Part shown: positions 41,767 through 42,053 of the stretch, in pieces
Position numbering within the stretch: the first letter of the stretch is position 1
How the letters are laid out: every line of letters starts with the position of its first letter
DNA from: Anaerolineales bacterium
Lineage (GTDB): Bacteria; Chloroflexota; Anaerolineae; Anaerolineales; Villigracilaceae
Assembly: GCA_025056175.1 (NCBI GenBank)
Contig: JANWWK010000050.1
Coordinates: 1-42,053, forward strand
Reading direction: 5' to 3'
Length of the DNA: 42,053 nt
The notes under the pieces: model-generated
The model's input: the letters and a program-made list of their open reading frames with translations, nothing else
Told to the model about the DNA's origin: nothing
The model's database searches: none
Program-made: the position numbers and the translations under genes

Positions 41767-42053
41767 ATGGCCTTTGAAGTGCGCGATTACTACGACTTTA
41801 TGCGCCTGCTGCACCAGCACCCGGAATGGCAGGAAGAACTGCGTCGGCTGGTGCTGACGCGCGAGATTTTGGAACTGCCGGAAATTGTGCGGGAGCTGGC
41901 CGAAGTGCAGAAGCAGTTGGCCGAAGCACAGAAACGCACCGAACAGCGCATGGAAGAACTGGCCGAAGCACAGAAACGCACCGAACAGCGCGTGGAAGAA
42001 TTGGCCGAAGCGCAGAAACGCACCGAGCAGCGTGTGGAAGAACTGGCCGAAGC
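41767..42053 (+). CDS. Partial coiled-coil repeat protein, cut by window end
   Basis: The first 95 residues of a protein that continues beyond the window. Residues 1-40 read [21 protein letters not shown] and then a charged helix. From about residue 45 a 14-residue unit ([14 protein letters not shown]) repeats at least three times, which is two heptads per unit and thus a coiled coil. In the DNA this is a 42-base tandem repeat with few changes. The overall style resembles DUF3782-type proteins, in which such a coiled coil precedes a PD-(D/E)XK nuclease-like domain. The C-terminal domain is not visible, so this is only a suggestion. Promoter TATAAT and SD CAGGAG precede it. Confidence 0.75.
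   Translation, partial: MAFEVRDYYDFMRLLHQHPEWQEELRRLVLTREILELPEIVRELAEVQKQLAEAQKRTEQRMEELAEAQKRTEQRVEELAEAQKRTEQRVEELAE
41890..42053 (+). repeat. 42-bp tandem repeat in coiled-coil gene
   Basis: Units of 42 bases encoding a 14-residue heptad pair follow each other with only a few differences and continue to the window end. Copy number could change by slippage or recombination without changing the frame. Confidence 0.85.

Overview
The window looks like chromosomal DNA of a Chloroflexota bacterium, most likely of the Anaerolineae type. This is inferred from the style of the genes, not from a marker gene. The signs are GC-rich coding sequence, lipoproteins with Pro/Thr-rich linkers behind a lipobox, several GAF-domain histidine kinases, a caa3-type A2 haem-copper oxidase with unusual subunit fusions, and several promoters whose -10 box sits only 6-8 bases before an ATG. 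I see no rRNA, CRISPR array, transposase or phage gene.

Layout. 1-6.7 kb: a lipoprotein with a 17-C homopolymer, nadD, a leftward set (YkvA-like, PQQ-type sugar dehydrogenase lipoprotein, small Cys-rich protein) and a rightward overlapping operon (cobalamin adenosyltransferase, DUF554 membrane protein, MDR dehydrogenase). 6.7-13.6 kb: a leftward overlapping trio (receiver-CpaE-like ATPase, sirtuin, GAF kinase), a PrsW-like protease, tRNA-Arg(CCG) and a large membrane histidine kinase. 13.6-20.2 kb: a GH13 protein with an altered motif IV, two exported proteins of unknown function, an NCS2 permease behind a promoter and terminator-like leader, a palindromic non-coding stretch and a YitT protein. 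20.2-23.7 kb: a leftward three-gene cassette (SPFH/band-7 protein, unknown protein, P-loop ATPase). This is the least explained system here. 23.9-26.8 kb: Bcp peroxiredoxin plus a NarL-type two-component pair.

26.9-33.9 kb is an aerobic respiration island: a degenerate receiver protein, CoxB fused to cytochrome c, an A2-type CoxA with an extra N-terminal membrane domain, a fused subunit IV-III, a cupredoxin-like membrane protein, SURF1, and a half-size haem A synthase fused to haem O synthase. Together these could make haem A, assemble the enzyme and form the complete oxidase. 34.0-39.6 kb is an ABC export system: two different ATPases (one with a cNMP-binding domain and a degenerate signature), a two-part FtsX/MacB permease and an HlyD-like adaptor lipoprotein. 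It is followed by a GNAT acetyltransferase, tRNA-Leu(CAG) and TerC.

At the right end a broken, internally deleted copy of the first lipoprotein gene lies in inverted orientation, beside the start of a coiled-coil repeat gene that runs off the window. The two lipoprotein copies form an inverted pair enclosing about 41 kb. All domain, membrane-segment and similarity statements were made by eye; no database search was possible.
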